Assembly (NCBI GenBank): GCA_037355855.1
Contig: CM074766.1
Coordinates: forward strand, 3,100,001 to 3,164,000
Direction: 5' to 3'
Source of the DNA: Pseudo-nitzschia pungens
Lineage: Eukaryota; Bacillariophyta; Bacillariophyceae; Bacillariales; Bacillariaceae
Length of the DNA: 64,000 nucleotides
Made by a program: the position numbers and the translations under genes
The notes under the pieces: model-generated
What the model was told of the DNA's origin: nothing
Databases searched by the model: none
The model's input: only the letters and a program-made list of their open reading frames with translations
Part shown: positions 1 to 12,038 of the stretch, in pieces
Numbering within the stretch: the first letter of the stretch is position 1
Layout of the letters: every line of letters starts with the position of its first letter

Positions 1-498
1 GTCACAGTTTCAATCCCTATCTCTTTGGTATGATATATCCAGCATCATCATACTTATTGTCACATCGGAACCATTGATTGAAGCAGTCCCTGTGTTGGGT
101 TCGGCATTCTGCAGTGCATGGTAGGAACATGAGTATTGTTAGGTACGTATGGTGCGTACTTGTACGTACCGTGATCCGTGGTCATCGCCGGCATTCGTAC
201 TATGTACAAGTACACGGTAATTACATCATGTAGGAGTACACATTCCCCCTACAAGCTACGACGGAGCCACTCCGTAGTACGAAGTATCCAGGCGCGAATT
301 GGGCTGTGAAGACAACTTCGTGAAAACGTAAAACGTTCCGACAGGGAAAAACCTCGCCATTACATTGGGTCTGTTTGTTCTTGCTTCTACTCGAGTGCAC
401 TGGATTATTGGCTTCTGGGATGGATGAATGGATGGATTCTGAGATAGATCGAATCGAATAAGGTCTTCCCTACTTCTAAAACTCCCCAACGTCACGAG
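1..498. other. Intergenic region, no gene seen
   Basis: No supported coding region. The stretch holds several copies of GTACGTA-like words (about 145-240), which recur in other intergenic parts of the window. It presumably contains the promoter of the HSF-type gene that starts at 499, but I see no recognisable core promoter. Confidence 0.5.
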
Positions 499-876
499 AT
501 GGACAGCAGGAATCACCCCTTCTCCACGGGAGGTGTCCCGCCGCAAACCGGGACTCCGGAACGCGCCTTGTTGAGAATGTTTCCCCGGCAGCAGCCGCTG
601 CAACGGCAGCCGCAGCGACAGCCGCAACAGCAGCAGCAACAACAGCAACAACAACAGCTACGGCAATCTCAATCACAGCCATCGCAACCATCGCAATCGC
701 AACCTCGGTCTGGAATGGCGGGACAAGCCGCATCTCGCACGGCGCAGGGAACCGCTCTGTCCTCTTCGAGAAAGCAAACGCTGCCGCCACCGAGGGTGAT
801 CAATCCAGTGCGACGAAAAAACAGGCGGCTCTTGCCGGCATCCAAACCCAAAACAACTGCAGCGACAGCGACAGCG

Positions 877-911
<35 letters not shown>

Positions 912-3409
912 GAAAACCACAACGACAACGACAACGACAACGAAAACATCTATGGGGTCCAAACCGAAACCCGGCTCGAAGAAAGAAGCATCCGCGTCGT
1001 CGACGCCGTCGTCTTCGGCCACTACCTTTCCCCGAACGTTGTATTCCATGCTGGAAGAAGGCAAACATTCGGAGATTTTTGGATGGTCCCGGGACGGAAA
1101 AGCCTTTTACATCAACCAAGATCACCCAGACATTGATAGGGTCTTGCACAGTTATTTCAAGAGTGAGTGTCGAATTGCATTGAATAGGATCGGATCAGAT
1201 CGGATCGAAGCGAAGCGAATCGAACGGAATCGGAATCGCAATCGCAATCGGAATCGAATCGAATCGAATCGAATCGAATCAAATCAAATCGAATCGATTG
1301 GAGTCCAGTTGAGTTGAGTTCAGTCCAGTCCAGTTCAGTCGCGGTTTTTCTTGGCAGACAGTGAATGACGCTTCGCTTGCGTTGGTCGACGAATCGACGG
1401 TCGTTTTTTCTCCGCAAGAAGTTTAGAAAGTCTCCAATGATATTGCATAGTGACATATGCTTTTGTGTGTGTGGACAGAGGAAAAGTTGCAATGAGGGCT
1501 ATCTGTCTGACACAACTGCTTGTTTGTTTTGTTTTGTTTTGTTTTGTTTTGTTTTGTTTGAACTTGTTCCTGGTCTACGTGTAAAACACCACAACTTATC
1601 TACTATTACCATTACTGCAATTGTTTGCATTGTTCAGTAAAGAAATACAGTCTCTGGTACAGGCAGCTCAACATCCACGGATGGATGAAACAACAGAGGG
1701 GAAAGAACCAAAACATGATGCTCAATCCCCATTTCCACCGCAAAATGACCGACAGTGATTTCGAGGCCATTCTTCGCCTCAAATCAGCGGCCCTCGACAT
1801 GCAGAAAAACAACAAGAAGAGAGGGGACCAAGCCAAGACCAAGGCCAAAAAAGCCGGTGCCACCGTCGCCAAGAAGAAAACCTCCAAGACCAAAAAGACG
1901 GTCACCAGCAAGGCCGGCAAGACCAAGCTTAGGGCGGCCTCGGCATCGGCAAAGAAAACCGCCAAGAAGGCGCCTCCATCATCGTCGGCGTCGAGCGTCA
2001 AGACCAGAAAGAAAAAGACCGCGGACGAAGCGGAGGAAAAAGCCTCCGCCGACGCGAAACAAAAGGCCCAGGACAACCGGATCAAGCGAAAACTCCTGGA
2101 ACACAAGAAGCTCTATCGATTGTTCCAGCAGTGGGAAATGTTCCACCTGCCCCCCGGCCTCGCTCGCGCGCTGGAGACCGGCAAGGTGGGATATTCCGCG
2201 AAGAAACAATGCAAGACCGCCATTGCGGATGCCGCCGACGCCGAACCCGAGACGGACGAAGACTGCGCAGGCACGACACAAGAGCAGATCGATGCGTTGT
2301 TGCTGTGCCGGGAGGACCTTCCGGAGTCGCTCGGTGGTTGCAGCGGCAACAAGGGCGACGGCAGCAGCGATGGCGACGAATCGCGGCTCCTGGCGGAGTT
2401 TGTGGAACGGGTCCGGAAGGACAAGGCCAGGAGGGACGAGCTCGAAGAGATCTGGTCCTCGTTGGTCGTACCGGACTTTGAGGGGAAGGCCCCGTCCCCG
2501 CAAAAATCGACAGAATCGTCCGATACCACTGGCTGGGAGAACGTGACGGTGGGGGATCGATTGGCGCTGTTCGCGGGTACGAGCGAGAATGACAACAGGA
2601 ACAACGGCAACGACACCTCAACGCTTTATACCGCAATCGTCCGGGAGCACCGCCCCGAAACGAGCCACTTTCGGTTGCAATGCGAGGACGACGGGGCAGA
2701 TGTGTGGCTCGATCTGAAGTTGGAACATTTCCGGTTGGTGGCAGAGAATCTGTGGAAGAACAAACGCACTCGCTCGAATCCACCGATGCAGCACAGCGAA
2801 CCAAAACCGACCAGCGGCACCCCTTCTCGAACCATCACCAACGATCGGTTACCGAACAAAGAGCCAAAAGAATCATCGGCATCATCACCATCACCATCTC
2901 CACCACGGTTTGCTCTCCCCGACAGTCATTCCCACCTGGAACCCTTTGTGCGGTATTCATGGAGGGGCCTCGAACTTGGGAGCAAGGTCGGAACCCCGTT
3001 GTACAACGACTTTATTCGATGTCGAGACGCCTCGGCACCGGAAGCGACGACGCTGGACCTGCTGAACGATGTTCGATCGCTGCGCAGGCACGGCTTGCAG
3101 GGCGTGCCGTGCTCGGATGCGGTACTCCCGGAAGCGGCGAATGCGACAACAACGACGACGACGACGGACCGAACCCAGGGAGCGCTGGCGGCCCAGCTTG
3201 CCAGCCTGCGGGACGACGTGTCGAGGACCCGGGCCGCTGCGAAGACCGCCAGCGAGGATCCCAAGCTGGAGGCCGTCCGCAGGCTGACGGAGACCTGGAG
3301 CATTCCCGCGGTGAGAAAGCACCTGCGGACGATGGAGACCCAGATTTTGAAATTGAACGAACGGGAAGAGACTATTCTGGAAAAGTTCAGGACAAAGGGT
3401 CTCTGCTAA
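499..3409 (+). CDS. HSF-type DNA-binding protein with polyQ region and Tudor-like module
   Basis: Two exons, 499-1162 and 1638-3409, give 811 residues. The donor is GTGAGT at 1163 and the acceptor ends at 1637. The joined codon keeps the frame and closes a heat-shock-factor DNA-binding domain (about residues 177-250: TFPRTLYSML, EIFGWSRDGKAF, YRQLNIHGWMK). Residues 35-60 are polyQ, and a polyA/KTT-rich basic stretch precedes the domain. A Lys/Ala-rich linker follows. Around residues 523-595 a motif of the type VGDRLALF...YTAIVREHRP...VWLDLKLEHFRL resembles Tudor/chromo-barrel-like modules (inference). The C-terminus is charged and probably coiled coil. The usual HSF trimerisation region is not obvious. 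HSFs are an expanded transcription-factor family in diatoms; target genes cannot be inferred here. The 475-nt intron carries GAATC and GTTTT microsatellites. Confidence 0.85.
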
Positions 3410-4450
3410 AACAAAGAACGGGATGATCCACGGCATTGCGCCGGTAACGACTGGGTAGGGAGGGGCGATTTTGGTTCGAAACAAGATGACGCAGAAACAA
3501 ACGGCAATATTGATTTAGGTTTTCTTCGGCGATGAAGCCGTGGGATGGCCATCACGGAAATGAAACGAAGGAATTCAAAGCAAGAGCATTGAATGATTGA
3601 CTGAACGAATGCATTCATGCATGCCTCAATCCATTCAACAACTTCTGAATGAACTCCAGCTTGCAGAAAGCCTCGGACCTCAATGCAATTCCTTACCGGT
3701 GAAAATAGCTATGTGTTCCGAGCAAGGGGACAGCAGCCTAGTTGGTGCGCGGGAATGATTTCTCTCGATTGCAAATATTAGTTGTGGATTCCGCATCATT
3801 GCACAAACATAGTCTTGTCGAGTGCCTCCATTGGGAAGGCCCGATCTACGGTACCCTCAAGGCAGGCATGGAGTTTGCACTAAAGGAAAACGAATGGATC
3901 TGCGGCTGCTACGGCTGTTATGGGTTGAGTTCGATGATTTTTTCGCTGGTAGCCATTGCGACGCAGCCGTAGAATAATGACTTCAGAACTTGTAAGAATT
4001 TTGTACACTAAGCAACGAATGCACACGTTATGATCATCGCACGGTTATTACGGAACGGAGGAAGTAGGATGCACCGTTTAGAAAGTAGGTTTGATCCTTC
4101 AGTTCTTATTCTCCCAGTACCGCAGAGCCAGTTGAAGCGAAAACTGAATTTGTAATCGGTTAAAACATTGGTCTGCAAGCCTCAAGGCTTCTCTCGTGTG
4201 TGGCTCGGGTTTTCCAGTCACGGTTCGTCACCGTTTGCCGTTACGGATTGAATCCACCTCGACAACCAAAGCAAGGCATTATTAGAGTTGCAGGCAGCGT
4301 CCATTCGATATCGAAAGAGCGACATACTTGGCTAAACGCTACGAGGCATACAAAAACAAAAACTCGTCATTTACATACCCATTTGGTGCCTCAAAAAGAA
4401 CACCTGCGAAAACACAAAATCCGTCTGTGTTGGGTAGCGATAGGAGCCCC
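3410..4450. other. Intergenic region, no gene seen
   Basis: Short open frames occur (for example 3742-3972) but none has a recognisable domain or compositional support. The region ends where the degenerate tandem array begins. Confidence 0.4.
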
Positions 4451-4451
4451 T

Positions 4452-5650
4452 TCTTCTTCCTAATTTCCTTGGAAGTGTGTTGCAAAGGCTGTCGAAACAA
4501 AAAGCCTTTGCAAATTACATCGAACACACCGAAGGACAAACACATTGTACACGCTTGTTCTTTTTCAATTTTCCACACGCAAATTGCACGGCCTTGCCAG
4601 TCTTTGCTCTCCCGTTTGACGGGGCCCGTTTCACGGGGCCCGTTTCACGGGGCCCGTTTCACGGGATGTGTATCGCAATGGATTTCGCAACAAAAAATAT
4701 CCTTGCAAATTGCATCGAAAGAGTTGAGAGACGACAAGCAGATGTACCCACTTGTCGTTTCTCAGCTCAATCGATGCAATCTGCAAGGCCTCGTCATTTT
4801 TTGCTTTCTGGTTTCCATCGCAACAAATATCCCTTCAAATTGAATCGAATACACCGAAGGACGACAGTTACATTGTGCCCACCCGGTGTTCCTCAGCTAA
4901 GCCGATGCAAGTCGCAAGCCGGTTCTATAATTTGATTTCTTGTTCATACCTCAACAAATGTTCTGCAGGGACCGAACGCAGTATGTATTCACCTGTTGTT
5001 CCTCAACCAATGCGATGCAAGTTGCAAGCCGTTTCCATTCTTTCCTTTCTTGTTCATGTCGCAACAAATATCCCAGCAGGGAAGACGAGGAGTATGTATT
5101 TACTTCTTTTCCTCAACCAATCTGATTCAGTTCGCAAGCTGTTTCCGTTCTCTGATTTCTTGTTCATATCGCAAGAAATGCCCCTGAAAATTGCATCAGA
5201 AGAGTTGAGAGACGACATGCAGATTGTACCCACCTGTTGTTCCTCAGCTATTCCAATGCAAGTTGCAAGGCCTTGCCACACTTTGCTTGCCAGTCCACAA
5301 CGCAGCAAATATCCTTGGAAATTGCATCAGAAGAGTTAAGGGACGATAAGCAGATTGCATCCACTTGTTGTTCCTCGGCTAATCCGATCTAGTTTGACTT
5401 TGCTCTTTGGTTATACCGCAACGAATGGAAAAGGCCATGAAAATTGCATCGGAAGACTCATTTTTTTGCTCTCGAGCAAAAGTGTGTTGCGATGGGTGTA
5501 GAAATTAAATACGAAGCACGGAACTTCTAATAATAATCGTTGCAAATTGCATTGAATGAACTGAAAGACGACGAGCAGCTTATAACCATGAATTGCTCTT
5601 CAATAATTCCAATGCAATTTGCAAGGCCTTCAAATTCTTTATCACGACGG
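4452..5650. repeat. Degenerate tandem array, unit about 100-150 bp
   Basis: Words such as GTTCCTCAGCTAATCCGATG, GCAAGTTGCAAGGCCTTG, TCGCAACAAATATCC and AAATTGCATCGAAAGAGTTG recur in the same order at least seven or eight times, with heavy divergence. The last copy (about 5535-5640) contains the CAAGGCCTT core again. A small perfect array, GGGGCCCGTTTCAC x3, lies inside at about 4620-4665. Frames that run through the array, such as 4752-5339, are repeat by-products: the same peptide words recur imperfectly and there is no start context or domain. No transposase is associated. Confidence 0.75.
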
Positions 5651-6608
5651 CATCCATTACACCTCGAGCAAGAGACGTAGGTTTCATGCGAGTGTACAAC
5701 ACACAACGCGATGGCTTGTGTTGAGAATGGTGCACATGGAATCACCGCGTAAAAACACACACAAAAAGTTGATCGAAATGCCGTGAATAACTCTATTTTT
5801 TTTATTTTTGCATCAAAAGTGGGCCCACGTACAGAAAAGGCTTTTTCAAAAGGGAATGCGAACGATAGAAAATCCTTAAATTCGGATCCAGTTAAGTAAT
5901 CTTACCTGTACACGTACGTAGGTTTTCATCAAAAAATCGAAGAACAAATCGGGACATTTTCACTATTTTTTTTTTCCAACGAAAATCCGTCCGTCCGTTA
6001 TACGACTCCCAGACAGCCCAGTTTGGAACTTTCGGTCGTAAGAAATAAGGTAAGGTTACCGGTAAGGTTAACTTAATCGTAACTTAGTATGTTTCTGCGG
6101 TAATTTACCATGCTTTTATCGACGCAAGGGAACATACGGTAATCTTACGGTAACTTACGTTCAACGCACATTTTGCAGGTTGAGTGAGAAACTTGTTGCT
6201 GGGGTAAGGTTATCTGTTACGTAATGCCGAACAGCATTGTACGTAGTAAGATTTCAGTGTATCAATATCAACCGTTGTCTTTTGTACGTACTCGTACGTA
6301 CTGTAGTGAGACTACGTATTCCCGTTTCCTATCTACGAAGTACGGTACTGTATGTCAACGAAGCATGGCACGAGTAAAGCAAAAAACATACCGTACTTGG
6401 ATGGATTTTCTTTCGTGCGTGGTACGGATCATCTCGATCCATGATGTCAGCATGCATCATGCATCGAGATTTATTTTCTCGTGACAGCTGCGATAAACCT
6501 TCACCAGATGACAACACTCCAGCGACCGCAATGCATCTTTTTCCATAAAATGAAATCATTCACTAGAAGCTCAAGGAACGTAAGATAATCAAAAAAAAAA
6601 GAACGACC
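5651..6608. other. Intergenic region with AAGGTTAC/GTACGTA words
   Basis: No gene is supported. About 6046-6075 is dense in overlapping GTAAGGTTAC/CCGGTAAGGTTAAC words. GTACGTA words occur near 6280-6300. The 60 bp before 6609 are A-rich (AATCAAAAAAAAAAGAACG) and probably are the leader of the small plastid-protein gene. Confidence 0.45.
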
Positions 6609-7001
6609 ATGGCTCGCAACTCTATTCTTTTCAAGGTTTTCGCTGCCTTGTTCGCCCTCCAGTCGGTGTCTGCCTTCGCTCCCCTTCAACAACCATCGAA
6701 ATCGACTCCCACGCCAAATTTGGTTGAGAAGATGAGCAAATTCGCAACGACCGCTGCCGTTGTGATTTCCACATCTCCCTTGATTGCACTGGCCGAGGAA
6801 GTCGATGATTACGAATACGGAGCCGTTTCCGCTCCGATCGGGGTTGCGTGGATTGGTGGTCTCTTTGCCGTTGGAACTGCCCTGTTGCCGCTCGCATTGC
6901 AGGGAGGAGAGGAAGCCTTTGAAGAAATGAAAGAAAGAGACGCAGGCAAGTTCGGAACCGGTGACTCCTCCGCTCTCGACAGAAAGAGACGACGATTCTA
7001 G
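6609..7001 (+). CDS. Small plastid-targeted single-pass membrane protein
   Basis: An intact 130-residue frame with an A-rich leader and ACCATGG start context. The N-terminus is a signal peptide (residues 1-22) ending in SAFAPLQQ, matching the ASAFAP motif of diatom bipartite plastid presequences. A second hydrophobic stretch ending ALAEEVDDY (about residues 47-63) looks like a thylakoid-type signal or a transit-peptide tail. The mature part is short, with one membrane segment (about residues 72-97, PIGVAWIGGLFAVGTALLPL) and a charged stromal or lumenal tail ending RKRRRF. Size and architecture fit a small photosystem or thylakoid-associated subunit of the red-plastid lineage, but I cannot assign it to a named subunit. 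Confidence 0.75.
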   Translation: MARNSILFKVFAALFALQSVSAFAPLQQPSKSTPTPNLVEKMSKFATTAAVVISTSPLIALAEEVDDYEYGAVSAPIGVAWIGGLFAVGTALLPLALQGGEEAFEEMKERDAGKFGTGDSSALDRKRRRF

Positions 7002-7313
7002 ATTGCGGGTGGCATGTTTTCACGAGATTGAGTCACCGTAGTGTTTGGACTCTGTATCTCGTGGCCGTAAATTGCGGGACAACACCGAGTCTTCGACAGG
7101 ATATTCTGTTATCGATGATACAAAGAAAAGGGATGGAAGCAATGCTTTCTTTATTTGTTTGATGAGATAATTTTAAGAATTATAGAAGCCGAAATGAAGA
7201 ATCACTGATTGCCATATCTCGTGATAGAGTTCCGGGAACGGATTTGACCCTTGTCTGATAAGATTCTTTTTTTGTCAGTGAAGTAAGACGAGTCTGGGTT
7301 CGTGGAAAAATAT

Positions 7314-9928
7314 CTAGTCATAGCTTGTGATGATTCGGATACCTCGAAGCTGGCTCTGTTTCATGCTAAAATTCTCATCAGGACAGCTGATGAACATAGC
7401 GTTGGACGGAATCTCGAGCGTTCGGCTCAGCCATTCCACGGTCGTTGCATCAAAGATGCTGTTGACAACGAGCAGGCTGATTTTTACCCTTGGATAGAGC
7501 AGGTCTAGCAACTTCACGTGTTCCTGCAGAGTCTTTGTACTCTTTCCCGTGCTATTCGTTGTACAATGCACAAAGATGATTTTGTTGGTTTGTTCATTTT
7601 TCTGAATGTATAGAACGGCCTTGTTTGCCATGTGCAAATCATCGTGTTTCATGAAAAAGATAAAAGGGGTATCTTGAAAGCTTTTCACGGTGTTGGCGAT
7701 CCGTTCCAAACAAGACTCGTCCCTTTTGGGAGGTTTGGGGACACAGTCAGATAACATTTCCTCTTCGTCGTCGTCTATCTCTATCCTGCTGTCATTCAAA
7801 TCCTTCGCAAGTAATGCTTCATCTTCACTTTCTGACAAGTGAGATGCTTCCATCTGGTCGTCATTTTTCTTCTTGAATGATTTGAACATTTTGTAAAGTA
7901 GTCGTACAATATGCACTCGTTGAAACATGATGAGCACCAACGTGCCGACGATGAGAAAATACACAAAGAAGTAGGTTAGCAATTCTGGTTTTCCCAGTAT
8001 ATTGCCGAGGAGGGCGATTACAACCGCTATCAGTCCTAGAATAGATTGGGACCAGGATGTAGTGATTTCACGTGGTAACGAAGGCCTCTTGATCTTGAGC
8101 AGAATGTTTCCTAACGCAAAGATGCTATTGGATCGGTGAAAATTGAAAAAAAATGTAAGATGTATGAATACTTCTCGAATGCCAATCGAGCCAGTAGTTC
8201 AATAAAACTTACGTCATGACTGTTAGAAAGGCGTAGCAATAGACACCACCCAAGGCCTCGACATCAGAATCTAGCAAAATAACTTGCGAAACACATAATA
8301 AGAAGAACCCCACTAGAATAAATGAATCTGTACCCGTCCAAGGATTCGGTATGAGGAAAAATTGAGGTAAACATCGGTCCATACTCATTCTTCGGATTAA
8401 CCCATTGATACCAACATATCCAGTGAGTAGAGCAGCCGCTAACACTATGAAAGCGTCAACTGAAATGATTAATTCAAAGAAGGAACCAATCGATACATAG
8501 TTTTCGGAAATATGGAGTCGACTCTGCAACCATTGACCAATGATATTGGCCATGCGGGCGAGTACCGTATCTTTGTTCGCCATTATCTCATCCAAGGGCA
8601 TTGCAGCAAAGCTGATCAAAGAAAGGAGAGGATTGAAGAGCACAACACCCATCCACATATTCTTCAGAGTCTTCGGGAAAACTCCCGGAGCCTGTTCTTC
8701 GACAAATTGGCTACTAGTTTCGAAACCAGAAACACCAAGCATGGCACTTGAAAACCCATAGAAGAGTGCAGTGAACAAACGCCCGGACAAAATATCTCCC
8801 GCTGCATCTACAGGAGGATATGGTGCTCGCCAATTTTCGTATAGCATATCCGAGTGGAAAACCATAAAGAAGGAACCCAGAATGCTCAATAATGACAAAA
8901 CCGTCACATGGATGACGAAGATGGTTCTTGCGACTAATAGTGAAACATTGTCAGCAAGAGATTTGAGTAAGATTATCCATTACCGAAGTGTCAGAGAACC
9001 ACTCTGGGATATGAGCAACTGACATTGTCAACCCACGTCGGAACTTACCGGCAGCCGACTCGGACATTCCAAGATTTGTCAAGATACAAAAGAAAAATAG
9101 CAAGGAAATCGTCGCAATCTGCTGGTCGATTTGACAATTATCAGGAAGAATAGTTTGCAGGTACGCGATCGCCTCCAATGCCGAAACGACACCTGTTGTA
9201 ATGTATGCAATGATCGCAAACACGGCAGCCACAGATGCAGTTTGTTTCGAAGTGCAATTCAATAAAATGTTGTAGGTTCCACCGTTACAGGGCTTGGGTA
9301 ATATTGGATTGATTTCCATAGCCAACGTAGTAGTAGTAGAGCAAAGGAATTTGTTTGAGAAAGCCGACATAGAGCATCGACACCGTGTGTTCTTCGTGTA
9401 CGTGTCCATCACCAACCAAAGACTTACGAGTGCCATGACCGTTTCGTGATAAATCCCCCGAAACAAGTAAAGAACGAAGCCCACTAAGGTCAAGCACAAA
9501 GGTGCTAATTTTCCTGCTGACAATGTAACTAGACCCGAAACATAGAATGTGGAGCTCAGAATATCTGTGAAAGAGAAGATGCAGCAATTTAATTAGAAAT
9601 CAGTCACGGTCCATCCCGAAATTTGATGTACCAGCAAACGGCAGTTGGTTGAGAAGATACGAGAGGTGGACCTACCGTTCCCTGAAATCGCCGTGGCCTC
9701 CAGTTCTCCTAATTTGACTTCTTCGTATTCTTTTGATTCAATTGAGCTATCGATCAATTCCATGTCCAATTTGTCGGGTGTCGTTCTAACATCGTAACTT
9801 CCGTAGCCAGGAAAATCATGAGGCTCGTATTTCTTTCTAGTTGAGCCAGGGGGAGTCCACAGCCACGACGACTTGTCGAGCCGCTGACAGAGAGCTGGAT
9901 TGGACAAACTCTTTTTCACCCTCGACAT
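7314..9928 (-). CDS. APC-superfamily amino-acid permease with long cytoplasmic C-terminal domain
   Basis: Five exons on the minus strand: 9928-9676, 9564-9428, 9292-9049, 8933-8213 and 8124-7314, giving 721 residues. All four junctions use GT-AG and keep phase. The hydrophobic core begins with ILSSTFYVSGLVTL and includes the APC signatures HETVMALPCNGGTYN (spanning the exon 2/3 junction) and LGVSGFETSSQFVEEQ. These place it with amino acid-polyamine-organocation permeases that import amino acids at a cell membrane. About 85 N-terminal residues are hydrophilic. After the last membrane segment comes an acidic linker (about residues 530-570) and then a folded-looking cytoplasmic domain (FIFFMKHDDLHMANKAVLYI...NKIIFVHC), reminiscent of universal-stress-like extensions on some transporters (inference). 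The substrate is unknown. Confidence 0.88.
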
Positions 9929-11378
9929 TTTCTACCCTTTCTTCAATGATTGTCAAACAGTAAAATAGTATGTCTGGCGCACTCGAGTATTTTTCGTTGT
10001 CCCATCTCATGGCAACAAAAGTGACCGGAGTAGAGCACTTTCAATCGTGTGCACTCTCCGACCGGAGAGGAACCAAATGGCATGGTATGTTCTTGGGAAC
10101 AGGATTGTCCGTCTCTGCATTTTGCAGCGTCAAATCAGGAAAAGAAAGCGTTTTGAACCAAGTGATTGGATGTCAATCGGAAAGTATCCGGTATTTCATG
10201 TCGAAACCGTGCATCACACTAGCACAACTCCGACTAAAATTTGAAAATGCAATCCTAAGGCTTATATCCAATCACAGTTGGCGATTCCCCCAGTCATGAG
10301 TATGACGTCAGCTTCAAATTCACTCGATCGATTTTAAAAAATTGATTTTGTTGATTTGATTGAATGAATCGAATCTGTTTGTTGAATTAGAACAAGTCAG
10401 CCTTACGTAATCTCACCGGTTCCACTTGATTCACTAGCTATTCGGGATTTTCACTCGTTTTAAACAGTTCATTTTCTCGTAGAACCCTAATCTTACCACA
10501 AAAAACTTTTTTTGACCATTATTTTTTCACTTTTCTCCACCCTCAGACTCCCTCTTCTGCCGAAGTAAGAGCTACGTAGTACGTAGTACGTTATAAAAAT
10601 GTTATGCAATTCTAATTTTTACAACTCCACTAATTCATCCTCACAGCAATTACTAATTTCTTGGACCATTGCCAGGAGCACTTCTGAAAATTAATATGAT
10701 TGATGGTCCAAAGCAGAGAACCAAGAAACTTCTTCGAAAGTCGTCGCAAAGGGATAAGAAGCGATCGTGATTCGTGTTTTGAATATTCTACAGTTTCATC
10801 ATTATCGTGTGCAATCGCGAAACCCTTTCGATTTTTTGAGAGATTGAACGTGAAACCAAATACGGTATACCGTACAAGTAAGGTTATCTTACTTATTGTA
10901 CAACATTCCCTTCCTACTAGAGAACAGTTCTATTTTTAGAAAGAGTAGTAGTTACCGTATTGAAAATACTTTTCTTCCGTATCATGAAGAAAAGTAAGGT
11001 TTACCGTCCTGGTTACCAGAGGCACTTTTCTTCCGTGTCCACGGGTGAACATGCGACGGTATCTTTGTACCGTGCACACACGACTTAAAAAAAAGTTTCA
11101 CTCAAACATCGCCTTCCTGTATTGGATCGTTGACTCGCAGCGATGTAGTATCGTGTCTTTCGTGGAGGAAATCATTACTTCAGTATTATTTTTGGGATTT
11201 TTGTTTGGTTTCCGACGACAGTCACAATTTGCGTTCCTTTCAGAACCAAACGGATCAGTATCATTCTTCTTCGACCAGCTGTATACGGTACGATCACGTA
11301 CATAGTATCCGGTGCTCAACCCAATTCCATTCCACCAAACGAACAACAAAAGCAAATCCTGCCACCAGCACCAGCAGC
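9929..11378. other. Intergenic region, no gene seen
   Basis: An open frame at 9970-10299 has no recognisable domain and no conserved composition. Intergenic words of the GTAAGGTT family occur at about 10880 and 10995. A run of AC-rich sequence at 11320-11370 directly precedes the ABM-fold gene and is probably its leader. Confidence 0.4.
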
Positions 11379-12038
11379 ATGTCGTCCGCTTACGGAATCA
11401 TTGTCACGATGATTGCAAAGGAGGGCAGGGTCGACGACCTCATCGAATTCTGCAAGCAACATTTCGCGAGGCAATTCGACGGTCGCGAACCAAAAGCCAC
11501 CCACGCCAGCCTCATCCTGCCGACGCCCGATGCGCCCAACACGGTCCGATTGTTCGAGCAGGTACGTTGTTACTACGCAGCACCGGTGGTGCTGGTGGTG
11601 GAAGTGTCGCGGAGGAAGAATGGTGGACCGTGCAGGATGATGCACGTGCCGCTTGCTTGTCTGTTTGTCTGTCTGTCTGGATGCACGCATGCGTGCGTGC
11701 GTGCAGGATTGCATGTTACTTGTTTGCATCCTGCCTTGCTTCTTGTTGTTGTGTGTTCATGATCTGCGTTTGTGCGGAGCACGGTGTGCGGTCCACCAGC
11801 ACGGATGGTATTCTTCTTTTTGTACTAATAGTAGTAGCTCACGGAGGGTTTGTTGTCATTCGTTGTTTGGAATCTTGCAATCTTTTCGCTCCAGTGGACC
11901 GACGCGGATGGCCTGGAGAACCACAGATCCCCCGATAACGCGAACACCCAACTCTTCATGGAGAATGTTCCCCCCATGCTGGAAGGTGAAATGGAAGTCA
12001 TCGAAGCGCCCATGCTCCACTACTCTCTGAAGGAATAA
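11379..12038 (+). CDS. ABM-fold (YgiN-like) small protein
   Basis: Two exons, 11379-11561 and 11895-12038, joined in phase 0 (donor GTACGT at 11562, acceptor CCAG ending at 11894), giving 108 residues. The protein reads as a single alpha/beta dimeric barrel: an N-terminal strand YGIIVTMIAKEG, a helix LIEFCKQHFARQF, a strand THASLILPTP, then LFEQWTDADGLENHRS. This last part matches the conserved block of antibiotic-biosynthesis monooxygenase/YgiN proteins (FEQW plus a downstream His). These bind quinone-like or haem-like ligands or act as monooxygenases; the substrate here is unknown. No targeting peptide is visible. The intron contains TGTCTGTC and GCGTGCGT microsatellites. Confidence 0.75.

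Noticed and set aside
4752..5339. 195-codon open frame across the 4.5-5.6 kb array
   Set aside because: The frame only follows the tandem repeat; peptide words recur imperfectly in several frames and no domain or start context supports it.
9970..10299. 110-codon open frame upstream of the permease
   Set aside because: No domain, no conserved features, and it begins 40 bp from a divergently transcribed gene start; likely chance.
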